Assembly (NCBI RefSeq): GCF_018860155.1 | Contig: NZ_JAHKNI010000001.1 | Coordinates: forward strand, 385,333 to 449,332 | DNA from: Nocardia albiluteola | GTDB taxonomy: Bacteria > Actinomycetota > Actinomycetes > Mycobacteriales > Mycobacteriaceae | Length of the DNA stretch: 64,000 nt | Direction: 5' to 3' | Notes under the pieces: generated by a model | The model's input: only the letters and a program-made list of their open reading frames with translations | Databases searched by the model: none | Told to the model about the DNA's origin: nothing | Translations under genes and position numbers: made by a program | Part shown: piece after piece, positions 47,700-56,216 of the stretch | How positions within the stretch are numbered: the first letter of the stretch is position 1 | How the letters are laid out: each line of letters opens with the position of its first letter

Positions 47700-49574
47700 A
47701 TGACCACGTCCCGCCGTGGCGTGGAAACCACTCTGCCGACGAAGGGGAAAGTCTTGTCTGTTGCCGTGGTCCATCCCTCGGCCGAGGCGGATGTCCGGCC
47801 CGGATCGGTTGTGCCGAACCATGATTCGTCACGGGGGCCGCTGTGGCGCCTGTGGTCCGAACTCCGCTGGTACCGGCCCGTGCTGTTCGGCGGTGCGGCA
47901 CTGTCCGCGATCGGGATGCTGTCCGACATCCTGCTGCCGGTGATCACCGCGCGGATCGTGGACGGACCCGTCGCCCGCCGCGACTTCGGTGCGATCTGGC
48001 AGCCGCTGCTGGTGGTGACCGTCCTGGCCGCGGTGAGCACCGCGACGTCCTGGGCGCGGCGCTGGATGGTCGGGCGTCCCGCCAGCCGGATCGAGGTCGA
48101 ACTGCGCGCGAAACTCTTTGCGCGCCTGCAGGTGCTGGCGGTCGGGGTCCATGACGGGATGGAATCGGGCCAGCTGACCTCGCGCGCGATCACCGACATG
48201 TCCACGCTGCGAAGATTTTTCGCCAATGCCGCGCCCTCGCTGATGTCGCTGAGCGCCACGCTGTGGATCGGGATCGGCCTGCTGTTCGTGTTCAGCTGGC
48301 AGATCGGTCTGGTGGAGTTGGTCATCGCGGTGCCGCTGGCGCTGCTGGCGCTGTGGTTCGAGCAGCGGTACGGGCGCGCATCGCGGGCCGCCCAGGACAA
48401 GTCCGGGGATCTGGCCACCCTGGTGGAGGAGTCCGCGCAGGGCATCCGGGTGCTCAAGGCCTTCGGGCGCGGCCCGTGGTTCGGCGAGCGGTTCCGGGGC
48501 GAATCGCTTGCGCTGCGCCACCTCGAGCTGGCCAAGGTGCGGCTGGAGGCCCGGCTGTGGTCGTCGCTGAACGCGCTGTCGATACTGGGGATCGCGGCCG
48601 CGCTGGCCATCGGCGGCTATCTGCTTGCCCGGCACGCGATGTCGCTGGGCACGCTGATCGCGGGCATCTCGCTGACCACCTATCTGCAGTGGCCGATCAT
48701 GGGTATGGGCTTTCTGCTCGCGGAGCTGAACCACGCGCGCACCGCCGCCGAGCGGTACTGGGAGGTGATCGACACCCCGGTCGACATCGCCGATCCGGGG
48801 CGGCCCGAGCCGCGCCCGGAGGCGCTGCGCGGCGAATTGTGGTTCGACGACCTGGTATTCGGCTTCCCCGACGGTAAAATCGAACTGCTGCGGCATATTT
48901 CGCTGCGCATCCGGCCCGGTGAGACCGTCGCCGTGGTCGGCGCGACCGGCAGCGGCAAGTCGGCGCTGCTGGGGCTGGTGCCGCGGCTGTTCGATGTCCA
49001 CTCCGGTGCGGTGCGCATCGACGGGATCGATATCCGGGCGCTGCGCCTGGCCGACCTGCGGTCCATGGTGTCGGTCGCCTTCGAGGATCCGGTGCTGTTC
49101 TCCGCGAGCGTGCGGGAGAACATCACCCTGGGCAACCCGCGGGCCACGCCCGAGCAGATCGACGCGGCCCTCGAGGTGGTCTGTGCCACCGAATTCGTGG
49201 GCAACCTGCCGTGGGGGCTGCGCACTCGGATCGGGGAACAGGGGCTGAGCCTGTCCGGGGGCCAGCGGCAGCGTCTCGCGCTGGCCCGTGCGGTGCTGGA
49301 TCGGCAGCGCGACGCGGGCGGCCACATCGTCGTTCTCGACGATCCGCTCTCGGCGCTGGACGTCTCGACCGAGCGGCTGGTGCAGCAGCGGCTGCGGGCT
49401 GCCCTGGCCGGCGCCACCGTGCTGCTGGTCGCGCACCGGCCCTCGACCGCCGCCTGGGCCGACCGGGTCGCGGTCCTGGACTCCGGCCGCATTATCGCGG
49501 TCGGCCCGCACGAACAGCTACTGGAGACCTGCCCGCGCTACCGCGAACTGATGGGGGGCGCGCCCGGCGAATGA
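47700..49574 (+). CDS. ABC exporter half-transporter, degenerate ATPase site
   Basis: Type IV (ABCB-like) half transporter of about 624 residues: six-span membrane domain, then an ATPase domain with Walker A GATGSGKS, signature LSGGQRQRLALARA and H-loop LVAHRP. Walker B reads VVLDDP, so the catalytic Glu is Asp, and the Q-loop position reads FED instead of a Gln. This is the pattern of the inactive half in heterodimeric exporters. Start may be ATG 47700 or TTG 47754, which has a much better AAGGGGAAAG site. It is 42 bp upstream of the canonical half. Confidence 0.88.
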   Translation: MTTSRRGVETTLPTKGKVLSVAVVHPSAEADVRPGSVVPNHDSSRGPLWRLWSELRWYRPVLFGGAALSAIGMLSDILLPVITARIVDGPVARRDFGAIWQPLLVVTVLAAVSTATSWARRWMVGRPASRIEVELRAKLFARLQVLAVGVHDGMESGQLTSRAITDMSTLRRFFANAAPSLMSLSATLWIGIGLLFVFSWQIGLVELVIAVPLALLALWFEQRYGRASRAAQDKSGDLATLVEESAQGIRVLKAFGRGPWFGERFRGESLALRHLELAKVRLEARLWSSLNALSILGIAAALAIGGYLLARHAMSLGTLIAGISLTTYLQWPIMGMGFLLAELNHARTAAERYWEVIDTPVDIADPGRPEPRPEALRGELWFDDLVFGFPDGKIELLRHISLRIRPGETVAVVGATGSGKSALLGLVPRLFDVHSGAVRIDGIDIRALRLADLRSMVSVAFEDPVLFSASVRENITLGNPRATPEQIDAALEVVCATEFVGNLPWGLRTRIGEQGLSLSGGQRQRLALARAVLDRQRDAGGHIVVLDDPLSALDVSTERLVQQRLRAALAGATVLLVAHRPSTAAWADRVAVLDSGRIIAVGPHEQLLETCPRYRELMGGAPGE

Positions 49575-49616
49575 GACCCGCGGCGCTGCTCACGAAGAAC
49601 TGCTGAGGAGGTGAAG

Positions 49617-51605
49617 ATGGTATCGGAAATCTCTGCCGCGCAATCGGATTCACGCGGCGGATCGGAGGGGATCGACACGGAGGACGAGGGTGTCCGCCTG
49701 CGCGGTCCGGATTCGCCTGCCGCCGTGCCGGATTCGTCCGACGCCGCCGCGAACAGCTGGCGCGGCGTCGCGGCGGAGGAGAACGACGATGCGGAGGTGG
49801 ACGAGGAGGTCGACCTCGCCCTGGCCGCCCGATCGCGGCGGCTGCTGTGGTCGCTGGTGCGGCCGTATCGGATCTGGATGATGGCCGCGCTGGGGCTGAT
49901 CGTGATCGACAACGCGGCCATCGTCGCGGTGCCGCTGTTCGTCGCGCGCGGGGTCGACGCGGGGGTGGGCGGCGCGCGGGCCGGGAACTGGGCGCCGCTG
50001 GCCGTCGCGGTGGGCGGCGTCACCGCCTGCGCGCTGCTGCTCGCGCTGACCACCTTCGCCTTCGTGCGCGTCTCGGGGCGGCTGAGCCAGCGGGTACTGT
50101 TCGACCTGCGGGCGCGGATGTTCGCGCACGTGCAGCGCCTGTCGATCCAGTTCCACGAGAACTACACCTCGGGCAAGATCGTGGCCCGGCTCACCAGCGA
50201 TCTCGAGTCCCTGCAGGATCTGCTGGAACGGGCCCTCAACGATGCCCTCAGCGCGATCCTGTCGGTGCTGACCATCGCGGTCCTGCTGCTGTGGCTCGAC
50301 GTCCCGCTGGCGCTGGTGGTGCTGGCCGGATTCGTGCCGCTGGTGTACGTGACCCGCTGGGCGCAGCGGCGCCAGCGCGCGGACTACCGGCGTACTCGCG
50401 GCGCGATCGCACAGGTCGTGGTGCATTTCGTGGAGGTCATGGGCGGTATCCGGGCGGTGCAGGCGTTCCGGCGCGAGGATCGCAATGCGGCCATTCTCGG
50501 GCAGGAGGATGCGGCCTACGGCAACGCCAACACCGGCGCGCTGCGCGGCATGGCGACCTACATCGGCCTGGCGCGGTTGCTTCAGAACGTCACAACCGTG
50601 GTGGTACTGGTGGCCGGTGCGTGGCGGGTCATCCACGGGCACACCGAGATCGGCGTACTCGCGGCCTTCCTGCTGTATCTACGGCAGTTCTACGGCCCGA
50701 TGGACGAGCTGGCGCAGGTGTTCAACTCGTATCAGTCCGCGGCCGCGGCGCTGGAACGGGTATCCGGTGTGCTGGAGGAGGTTCCGACGGTGCCCGAACC
50801 GCGAACGGCGCACCCGATCGGTTCCGTGCGCGGCGAATTGCGTTTCGACAAGGTGTCTTTCGAGTACCCGGCGCGAAAGTCCCAGGGCGATGCGGCACAG
50901 CCGGAACGCACCGGGAAAACGCCTGTGCTACCGCAATTCTCGCTGACCATTCCGCCGGGCCAGGTCGTGGCGCTGGTCGGTGCGACGGGCGCCGGGAAAT
51001 CCACACTGGCCAAGCTCGTGGCCCGCTTCTACGACCCGTCCGCGGGCAGCGTCCGGCTCGACGGCATCGACCTGCGCGAGATCGCCGATGCCGACCTGCG
51101 GCGCGCCGTCGCGATGGTGACCCAGGAGTCGTACCTCTTCTCCGGCTCGGTGGCCGACAACATCCGCCTGGGCAAGCCCGAGGCCACCGACGCCGAGATC
51201 CACGCCGCCGCACGGGCGGTCGGGTTCTACGACTTCGCGATGTCGCTGCCGGACGGGTTCGGCACCGATGTGCGCAAGCGCGGCGGGCGGCTGTCCGCGG
51301 GACAGCGCCAGCTGGTCGCCTTCGCCCGGGTGTTCCTGGCCGATCCGGCGGTGATCGTGCTCGACGAGGCCACCTCGAGCCTCGACATCCCGGGCGAGCG
51401 GCAGGTGCAGCGCGCGCTCGAGACGGTGCTGCGCGATCGGACCGCGGTCATCATCGCCCACCGCCTGTCCACGGTCGCCATCGCGGACCGGGTGCTGGTG
51501 GTGGACGGCGGCCGCATCGTCCAGGACGGTCCGCCGCACGAATTGACATCCGGAACCGGGCACTTTGCCCGATTGCACAGCGCGTGGCAGGAGTCGCTGG
51601 TCTGA
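49617..51605 (+). CDS. ABC exporter half-transporter, canonical ATPase site
   Basis: 662 residues: an acidic, disordered head of about 75 residues, six membrane spans, and an ATPase domain with GATGAGKST, Q-loop VTQESYLF, signature LSAGQRQLVAF (Ala for Gly), Walker B VIVLDEATSSLD with catalytic Glu, and H-loop IAHRLSTV. It forms a heterodimer with the preceding gene, like TM287/288 or the mycobacterial Rv1272c/Rv1273c pair. AGGAG precedes ATG 49617 by 7 nt. Exported compound unknown. Confidence 0.9.
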   Translation: MVSEISAAQSDSRGGSEGIDTEDEGVRLRGPDSPAAVPDSSDAAANSWRGVAAEENDDAEVDEEVDLALAARSRRLLWSLVRPYRIWMMAALGLIVIDNAAIVAVPLFVARGVDAGVGGARAGNWAPLAVAVGGVTACALLLALTTFAFVRVSGRLSQRVLFDLRARMFAHVQRLSIQFHENYTSGKIVARLTSDLESLQDLLERALNDALSAILSVLTIAVLLLWLDVPLALVVLAGFVPLVYVTRWAQRRQRADYRRTRGAIAQVVVHFVEVMGGIRAVQAFRREDRNAAILGQEDAAYGNANTGALRGMATYIGLARLLQNVTTVVVLVAGAWRVIHGHTEIGVLAAFLLYLRQFYGPMDELAQVFNSYQSAAAALERVSGVLEEVPTVPEPRTAHPIGSVRGELRFDKVSFEYPARKSQGDAAQPERTGKTPVLPQFSLTIPPGQVVALVGATGAGKSTLAKLVARFYDPSAGSVRLDGIDLREIADADLRRAVAMVTQESYLFSGSVADNIRLGKPEATDAEIHAAARAVGFYDFAMSLPDGFGTDVRKRGGRLSAGQRQLVAFARVFLADPAVIVLDEATSSLDIPGERQVQRALETVLRDRTAVIIAHRLSTVAIADRVLVVDGGRIVQDGPPHELTSGTGHFARLHSAWQESLV

Positions 51606-51752
51606 CGTTGCCGACGTTTGCTGGTCCCCGCGGGCCGGGCCGCGACCAGGACCGGATGCGGGCAGGGCAATTGTCGGCACGGCGCTCCCCGCCGCGCGGT
51701 TCGCCCGTGGGATGCCGCACTGCCCGGCCGGGACGTCGCCTACGGTAGAGGG

Positions 51753-52391
51753 GTGACGAATCCAGCCCAGGGCACCTCGCAAGCCGCCCCGGTGAACAAC
51801 GGGGACGCGGACGCGGCGCCCCCGGCATCACGGTGGCCCGCGATTCTCACGTGGCGGGCGCACAACGGGCACCGCATGGAGTCCGCGCGGGTCGTCCTGA
51901 CCGGCAACCGGATCCGCGCCTCCGGCCGGATCATCGCCGGCGAATGCGCGGACCACCCGGCCTTCAGCGCCTCGTACGACCTGACCACCGACGAGAACGG
52001 GATGACCAAGCGCCTGTCGCTGCGCAGCACCGTCTCGGCGGGCGAGCGGCACGCCTCCATCGCGCGCGACGCGGAGAGCTACTGGCTCATCGATGCGGGC
52101 GGCACCCACGTGCGCTCGACCTTCGCCGGGGCGCTCGATGTGGACGTGGTGCTGAGCCCCTTCTTCAATACGCTGCCCATCCGCCGCCACGGGCTGGCCC
52201 ATTCCAGCGGCGACGTCGAGGTGCCGGTGGTCTACGTGCGGCTGCCGGATCTGCTGGTGCAGGAGGCGAGCCTGACCTACTCGGCCGGCCCCGACGGTAT
52301 TCACGTGCTGTCCCCAGTCTCGAGCGCGACAGTCACCGTGGATTCCGACGGAATTCTTCTCGACTACCCAGGCCTGGCCGAGCTGATCTGA
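51753..52391 (+). CDS. Putative glycolipid-binding protein (DUF1089 type)
   Basis: 212 residues after a Pro/Ala-rich head. The body resembles the Glycolipid_bind family: ILTWRAHNGHRMESARVVL, FSASYDLTTDENGMTKRLSL and DVVLSPFFNTLPIRR. It has no signal peptide and no catalytic signature. GTG 51753 lies 6 nt after a TACGGT -10-like hexamer, suggesting leaderless translation. Confidence 0.8.
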   Translation: MTNPAQGTSQAAPVNNGDADAAPPASRWPAILTWRAHNGHRMESARVVLTGNRIRASGRIIAGECADHPAFSASYDLTTDENGMTKRLSLRSTVSAGERHASIARDAESYWLIDAGGTHVRSTFAGALDVDVVLSPFFNTLPIRRHGLAHSSGDVEVPVVYVRLPDLLVQEASLTYSAGPDGIHVLSPVSSATVTVDSDGILLDYPGLAELI

Positions 52392-52459
52392 AGGCGGGAT
52401 CCCACGGCGGTTTCCGCCCGCGCGGACGCTGCATTCGGTGCGCAATCGCCAGACCAGGA

Positions 52460-52590
52460 TTAGTCCAGCGCCCGGATCACGCCGTGGCGCTGCCCGGCCG
52501 ATCGGGGCCACTCCAGCCACTTCGTGATCGCCCAGGCGAATGCCCGTGATCTCCAAGCGTTGCAGCGTGTCGTAGCGCGTGCGTGCGCTG
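52460..52590 (-). repeat. Decayed copy of the tyrA 3' end (copy C)
   Basis: About 130 bp match the last 125 bp of tyrA at 52780-52905. The minus strand reads RYDTLQRLEITGIRLGDHE, then a one-base insertion shifts frame; in the next frame it ends AGQRHGVIRALD-stop, like the tyrA end AGQRGGVIRTLD. Confidence 0.75.
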
Positions 52591-52621
52591 GAACCGGCCT
52601 GCAGTCGGCAGGCCGGGACTG

Positions 52622-52682
52622 GTCGAGCGCTCGGATGACCCCGCCGCGCTGCCCCGCCTCCCGGAGTCGTTCCAGCCAGTCG
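52622..52682 (-). repeat. Shorter copy of the tyrA 3' end (copy B)
   Basis: About 60 bp closely match 52782-52842, coding the LERLREAGQRGGVIR-like end. The linkers on both sides (from 52588, 52696 and 52749) also resemble one another, each with a TGGAAC and an ATCGGC/GTCGGC core. Confidence 0.7.
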
Positions 52683-52779
52683 GCGCGTAGGCCACTGGAA
52701 CTGGCCCTCAATCGGCGGCTCGGGACCTTCAGCCCAGCGCCCGGCCGCTTGGAACGGGCCCGCGATCGGCAGGCCGAGA

Positions 52780-53733
52780 TCAGTCCAGCGTGCGGATGAC
52801 CCCGCCGCGTTGCCCGGCCTCCCGGAGTCGTTCCAGCCATTCGTGATCGCCCGGGCGAATACCGGTGATCTCCCAGCGCTGCAGCGTGTCGTAGCGCGCG
52901 CGTTCGCTGTACCCCGCGTCGACGAGCTCGCCGAGAACCCCGTCCGCGGCGAGGCTGTCCCGCGCGGCGCCCAGCAGGCGCAGAGTGTCGTCGAGCGCGT
53001 CGAGCAGGGCTTCGGCATTCGGCTCGCAGATGGCCCGGACCAGGTCTGCCGCGGTGGCCGCGACCCTGGTGCCGTCGCGGAACGATCCGGCCGCCAGCCC
53101 GAGGGCCAGATCGCCGCCGCCCGCTCCCGTCACCGCCAGGGCCTCTGCCAGCACGTGCGGCAGGTGGGAGATACGCGCCACGGCCCGGTCGTGTTCGGCC
53201 GCGACGACCGGTACGAGGTAGGCGCCGCAGTCCAGCGCGAGGCGCGCCACCCGCGCCCATGCCTGCGCATGGGTGCCCGGATCCACCCCGATCGCCCACG
53301 CCGCGCCCTGGAAGAGCTCGGAAGTCGATGCGGCCCAGCCGGATTCGGAGGTCCCCGCCATCGGGTGCCCGCCGACGTACCGCGCGCCGAGTTCATTTTC
53401 GCCCACCGCCGCGGCCACCGGCGCCTTCACGCTCACCACATCGGTGAGGACGCAGCCCGGGGCGAAGAGCTTGATGTCCGACAGAATCGAGTCGATGGCG
53501 GGCATTGGAACGCCGATCACGATCAGCGCGTCGTCCGCGGCGGCGCGGCGCAGCACCGTCTCGATATCGTCGGTGACGTCGAATCCGTCGGCCTGCGCGG
53601 CCTTGGCGCCCGCGGGGGATCGGTTGTATCCCCAGGCCTCATATCCGGCCCCGGCGGCGGCGCGCAGCACCGATCCGCCGATCAAACCCGTTCCCAGCAC
53701 GCATATCGCGGATTTCCGGTCGAGGATCACCAC
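52780..53733 (-). CDS. tyrA: Prephenate dehydrogenase TyrA
   Basis: NAD-dependent conversion of prephenate to 4-hydroxyphenylpyruvate in tyrosine synthesis. 317 residues: Rossmann motif GTGLIGG (14-20), GHPMAGTSESGW with the conserved His, and HLPHVLAEAL. The last 40 residues (from ARYDTLQRWEITG) lie beyond the dehydrogenase core and are the part repeated downstream. Start is GTG 53733 or 53730; no Shine-Dalgarno, so possibly leaderless. Divergent from the tadA-associated gene; same position as in mycobacteria. Confidence 0.92.
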   Translation of the reverse strand: MVILDRKSAICVLGTGLIGGSVLRAAAGAGYEAWGYNRSPAGAKAAQADGFDVTDDIETVLRRAAADDALIVIGVPMPAIDSILSDIKLFAPGCVLTDVVSVKAPVAAAVGENELGARYVGGHPMAGTSESGWAASTSELFQGAAWAIGVDPGTHAQAWARVARLALDCGAYLVPVVAAEHDRAVARISHLPHVLAEALAVTGAGGGDLALGLAAGSFRDGTRVAATAADLVRAICEPNAEALLDALDDTLRLLGAARDSLAADGVLGELVDAGYSERARYDTLQRWEITGIRPGDHEWLERLREAGQRGGVIRTLD

Positions 53734-53788
53734 ACCAGATTCGCATACGACTTCAACATTTGTGCCGAAGCGGACTACCGTTGCGGCC

Positions 53789-54328
53789 ATGGCAGCACAG
53801 CGCTCGGGCACGAATAGGGCGGCGTCGGACGAATACGACGACGTGGAGGGGTTCGCAGTGGCGGTTGTCCGCGAAGAAAGCACCTGGCGATGCACCCAGC
53901 TGAGCCCGGCCGCAGTGGTGTCCCTGACCGATGCCGAGAACGAGTTGCGCGCGCTGCGCAGCACGGGCGCGGTGTTCGGGCTGCTGGATGTCGACGATGA
54001 ATTCTTCATCGTGCTGCGGCCCGGCCCGACCGGTTCCCGCCTGCTCATTTCGGATGCCACCGCCGCTATCGATTACGACATCGCCGTGGACGTGCTGGAG
54101 GCATTGAACGTCGAGATTCCCGATATCGACCCCGACGAGCTCGACGACGTCGAGCCCTGGGAGGAGGGCGATCTCGGCGTGCTGTCCGATCTGGGCCTGC
54201 CCGAGCCGGTGCTGAGTGTCATCCTCGCCGAGACCGACCTGTACCCGGACGAGCAGCTCGGCATGATCGCGCAGCGCCTGGGTTTCGCCGGCGAATTCGC
54301 CGCGGTCCTGGACAAGCTGCCCCGCTGA
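53789..54328 (+). CDS. tRNA adenosine deaminase-associated protein
   Basis: 179 residues of the actinobacterial family always found next to tadA. A Glu/Asp-rich protein with FAVAVVREESTWRC, a middle sheet region (VFGLLDVDDEFFIVLRPGP) and a strongly acidic IDPDELDDVEPWEEGD. Its stop is 2 bp before the tadA start. Assumed partner of TadA; no direct activity known. Confidence 0.88.
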   Translation: MAAQRSGTNRAASDEYDDVEGFAVAVVREESTWRCTQLSPAAVVSLTDAENELRALRSTGAVFGLLDVDDEFFIVLRPGPTGSRLLISDATAAIDYDIAVDVLEALNVEIPDIDPDELDDVEPWEEGDLGVLSDLGLPEPVLSVILAETDLYPDEQLGMIAQRLGFAGEFAAVLDKLPR

Positions 54329-54330
54329 CG

Positions 54331-54798
54331 GTGCAATCCCGGGCCGCGGCCGACGAGGACATGATCCGCGCGGCCCTGTCTGCGGCGCGGGCGGCCGATC
54401 CGCGCGACGTTCCCGTCGGTGCGGTGGTGTTCGACGCCTCGGGCCGGGAGCTGGCGCGCGCCGCCAACGCCCGCGAGGCCCTGGGCGACCCCACCGCGCA
54501 CGCCGAGGTGCTGGCGTTGCGGGCCGCGGCCGCGGTGGTGGGCGACGGCTGGCGGCTCGAGGGCGTCACCCTCGCGGTGACCCTGGAACCGTGCACGATG
54601 TGCGCGGGCGCCCTGGTACTCGCGCGCGTGCAACGGCTGCTCTTCGGGGCCTGGGAGCCCCGCACGGGTGCGGTCGGCTCGCTGTGGGATGTGGTGCGTG
54701 ACCGTCGTCTCAATCATCGCCCCGAGGTCCGCGGCGGCATCCTCGAATCCGATTGTGCCGCAACGCTGGACGCCTTTTTCCGCACCCAGCGCCCGTGA
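54331..54798 (+). CDS. tadA: tRNA-specific adenosine deaminase TadA
   Basis: Deaminates A34 to inosine in tRNA-Arg(ACG), the tRNA gene present at 22625. 155 residues with the zinc site HAE (57-59) and PCTMC (87-91), with Glu59 as proton shuttle. GTG 54331 gives family length; ATG 54361 is an alternative. It lies just before tRNA-Ser(CGA), an arrangement also known in M. tuberculosis. Confidence 0.92.
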   Translation: MQSRAAADEDMIRAALSAARAADPRDVPVGAVVFDASGRELARAANAREALGDPTAHAEVLALRAAAAVVGDGWRLEGVTLAVTLEPCTMCAGALVLARVQRLLFGAWEPRTGAVGSLWDVVRDRRLNHRPEVRGGILESDCAATLDAFFRTQRP

Positions 54799-54851
54799 GT
54801 CCCTATCCAGGCGATTTCGGTTCCTCGGGGTATTCCGGTACAGTCACCTGC

Positions 54852-54939
54852 GGTGGCGTGTCCGAGCGGCCTAAGGAGCACGCCTCGAAAGCGTGTGAGG
54901 GGTAACCCCCCTCCGAGGGTTCAAATCCCTCCGCCACCG
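54852..54939 (+). tRNA. tRNA-Ser(CGA)
   Basis: 88 nt. Acceptor GGTGGCG/CGCCACC, anticodon arm CACGC-CTCGAAA-GCGTG, class II variable arm, T-loop GGTTCAAATCC. CCA not encoded. It is the integration site of the element to its right. Confidence 0.95.
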
Positions 54940-55869
54940 CTTCGGCCCCTCGCCTGAGTCACCAGGTGAGGGGCTTTTTTCTTCCCCGCAGAACTCACGC
55001 CCCGCGTCCTTGCCCACATTTTGCCCACTCTCCTCCGCGCCGTGCCCACGATCCTTCGACGCGTAGGCCGCATCCATCGCCCGCGCCAGCTTGTCCAGGT
55101 CGTCATCGAACAAGTCGGCGTACGTGTTGAGCGTTTCCTTGGCGTCCCGGTGCCCGAGCATCCGCGCAAGCGCCAGCACGTTCGCCCCTGCCGACACGGC
55201 CAAGCTCGCGGCAGAGTGCCGAAGATCATGCGGGGTGACCGGTTGCACCTTCGCCCGCTTCACGGCGCCAGTGAACCAGCCGTCCTCGGTCTTCGGACGT
55301 GGCAGGAACTTGGTCGGGTCGTCCGGGTGCGGGAATACCAGTGCGTCCGGTTCGCGGCCCTTCACATGCTTGGCCAGCTCCACCAGTAGGAATTGTGGAA
55401 CGGGCACAGTGCGAATCTGTTTTCCCTTGGTCTGGCCTTCGGCGTGTTCGACACCGAGTTGGACTGCGTTGTTCTCCACCGTGATCCGGCTGCGCACGAA
55501 GTCGATGTCCCGGACGCGCAGTGCGATCAGCTCACCCCAGCGCGGTCCGACAAACGCCAGCATGAGTACCAGGAGCCGGTGTCGACCGGACTCCTTCGCC
55601 AGCCGCTCAACATCATCGGCAGTCAGGTAAACGTGCCGCTTCTTTACCTTGTCCGGCAGATTTTCGACGCCGCGCGCCGGATTCGTTGGGAGCCGTTTGG
55701 CCTTAACGGCCCCGTCCAGGATCCCTGCCAGGACGCCATACGCTCGGATGATGGTCGTTGCCCCGTTGCTCGTCTTGCGGCCCTTGGTCGCGTTCTCAGC
55801 GGCCCTTTCCATTGCGGCCAGACACATATCGGTACCGGTTCGATCTCCACGCGATAGGTCGGGTCCCAT
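54871..55869 (-). CDS. Tyrosine integrase, N-terminally shortened
   Basis: 332 residues. Catalytic set complete: Arg110 (GPRWGEL), Lys148, HDLRH (214-218), His240 and Tyr250 in TLNTYADLF. The core-binding domain is represented only by its second half (IIRAYGVLAGILDGAVKAKRL at about 41-61); the arm-binding domain and the first core helices expected for a ~380-400-residue actinobacterial integrase are missing. The start (GTG/ATG near 55869, 55827 or 55812) overlaps another frame. The C-terminus runs antisense through the tRNA gene, so its last residues depend on the attachment site. Probably weak or inactive. Confidence 0.8.
   Translation of the reverse strand: MGPDLSRGDRTGTDMCLAAMERAAENATKGRKTSNGATTIIRAYGVLAGILDGAVKAKRLPTNPARGVENLPDKVKKRHVYLTADDVERLAKESGRHRLLVLMLAFVGPRWGELIALRVRDIDFVRSRITVENNAVQLGVEHAEGQTKGKQIRTVPVPQFLLVELAKHVKGREPDALVFPHPDDPTKFLPRPKTEDGWFTGAVKRAKVQPVTPHDLRHSAASLAVSAGANVLALARMLGHRDAKETLNTYADLFDDDLDKLARAMDAAYASKDRGHGAEESGQNVGKDAGREFCGEEKSPSPGDSGEGPKRWRRDLNPRRGVTPHTLSRRAP
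54915..54950 (+). repeat. attL: 36-bp direct repeat in tRNA-Ser 3' end
   Basis: Identical to 59842-59877; runs from the T-arm through the tRNA end into the terminator stem. Confidence 0.9.
54946..54980 (+). terminator. Terminator of tRNA-Ser(CGA), element-encoded side
   Basis: An 11-bp stem (54946-54956 with 54963-54973, one G-U) followed by C and TTTTTT. The right half comes from the element. Confidence 0.8.
55010..55029. repeat. Left pair of TTGCCCAC arm-type motifs
   Basis: TTGCCCACA (55010-55018) and TTGCCCACT (55021-55029) are 11 bp apart, 60 bp inside attL. A matching pair lies near attR. Candidate integrase arm-binding sites. Confidence 0.55.
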
Positions 55870-56003
55870 AGGACCAGGGCGGCAAGGAATATCTCGATCA
55901 CATCGGCAGAGGCAGTATGCGTGAGCGCGAGATGTTTTGGCCCGTCGCCGATGCCGGCATGTACCACCCGGCGCGGCAGTCTCGGAGTGGTCGGTTTATC
56001 CAT
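55644..56003 (-). CDS. Small element gene, 3' end overlapping the integrase
   Basis: 119-residue frame starting MDKPTTPRLPRRVVHAGI with AGGAGG 9 nt before ATG 56003. The first 60 residues look like a real small protein (SADVIEIFLAALVLWDP); the rest is Arg/Pro-rich and overlaps the integrase frame by up to 226 bp, so it is probably a read-through created by the deletion that also removed the integrase N-terminus. Function unknown. Confidence 0.5.
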   Translation of the reverse strand: MDKPTTPRLPRRVVHAGIGDGPKHLALTHTASADVIEIFLAALVLWDPTYRVEIEPVPICVWPQWKGPLRTRPRAARRATGQRPSSERMASWQGSWTGPLRPNGSQRIRRAASKICRTR

Positions 56004-56033
56004 CGCGCATGTCCTCCTGGTCCTGGGCGTGCT

Positions 56034-56216
56034 TCAATCGCATTCCTCTCCGGCACGCTCGGGCCGGAGAGGTACGACGGTCGGGAGAGGACCGACCCGC
56101 GATTTCCGCACGCAGTCCTGCGTGCAGAACACCTGGTCCCCGCGCCTGTGCGGCATGCCCCTGATCTCTTCGCCGCACCAGTCGCACCAGTCGTCGTCGG
56201 GGTTCGGGCTGCTCAT
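56034..56216 (-). CDS. Small zinc-finger-like protein
   Basis: 60 residues with WCDWCGEEI and FCTQDC, giving CxxC and CxxxC pairs that could bind one zinc. Common among small proteins of actinobacterial integrative elements. GAGGG lies 8 nt before ATG 56216, which overlaps the stop of the upstream gene by 4 nt. Confidence 0.7.
   Translation of the reverse strand: MSSPNPDDDWCDWCGEEIRGMPHRRGDQVFCTQDCVRKSRVGPLPTVVPLRPERAGEECD

Larger units (their letters stand above)
52392..52779. other. 388-bp repeat-filled gap downstream of tyrA
   Basis: No independent gene is supported. Most of the stretch is made of the decayed tyrA 3' copies and their similar linkers. Confidence 0.6.

Noticed and set aside
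53259..53447. Plus-strand frames opposite tyrA
   Set aside because: Pro/Arg shadow frames of tyrA.
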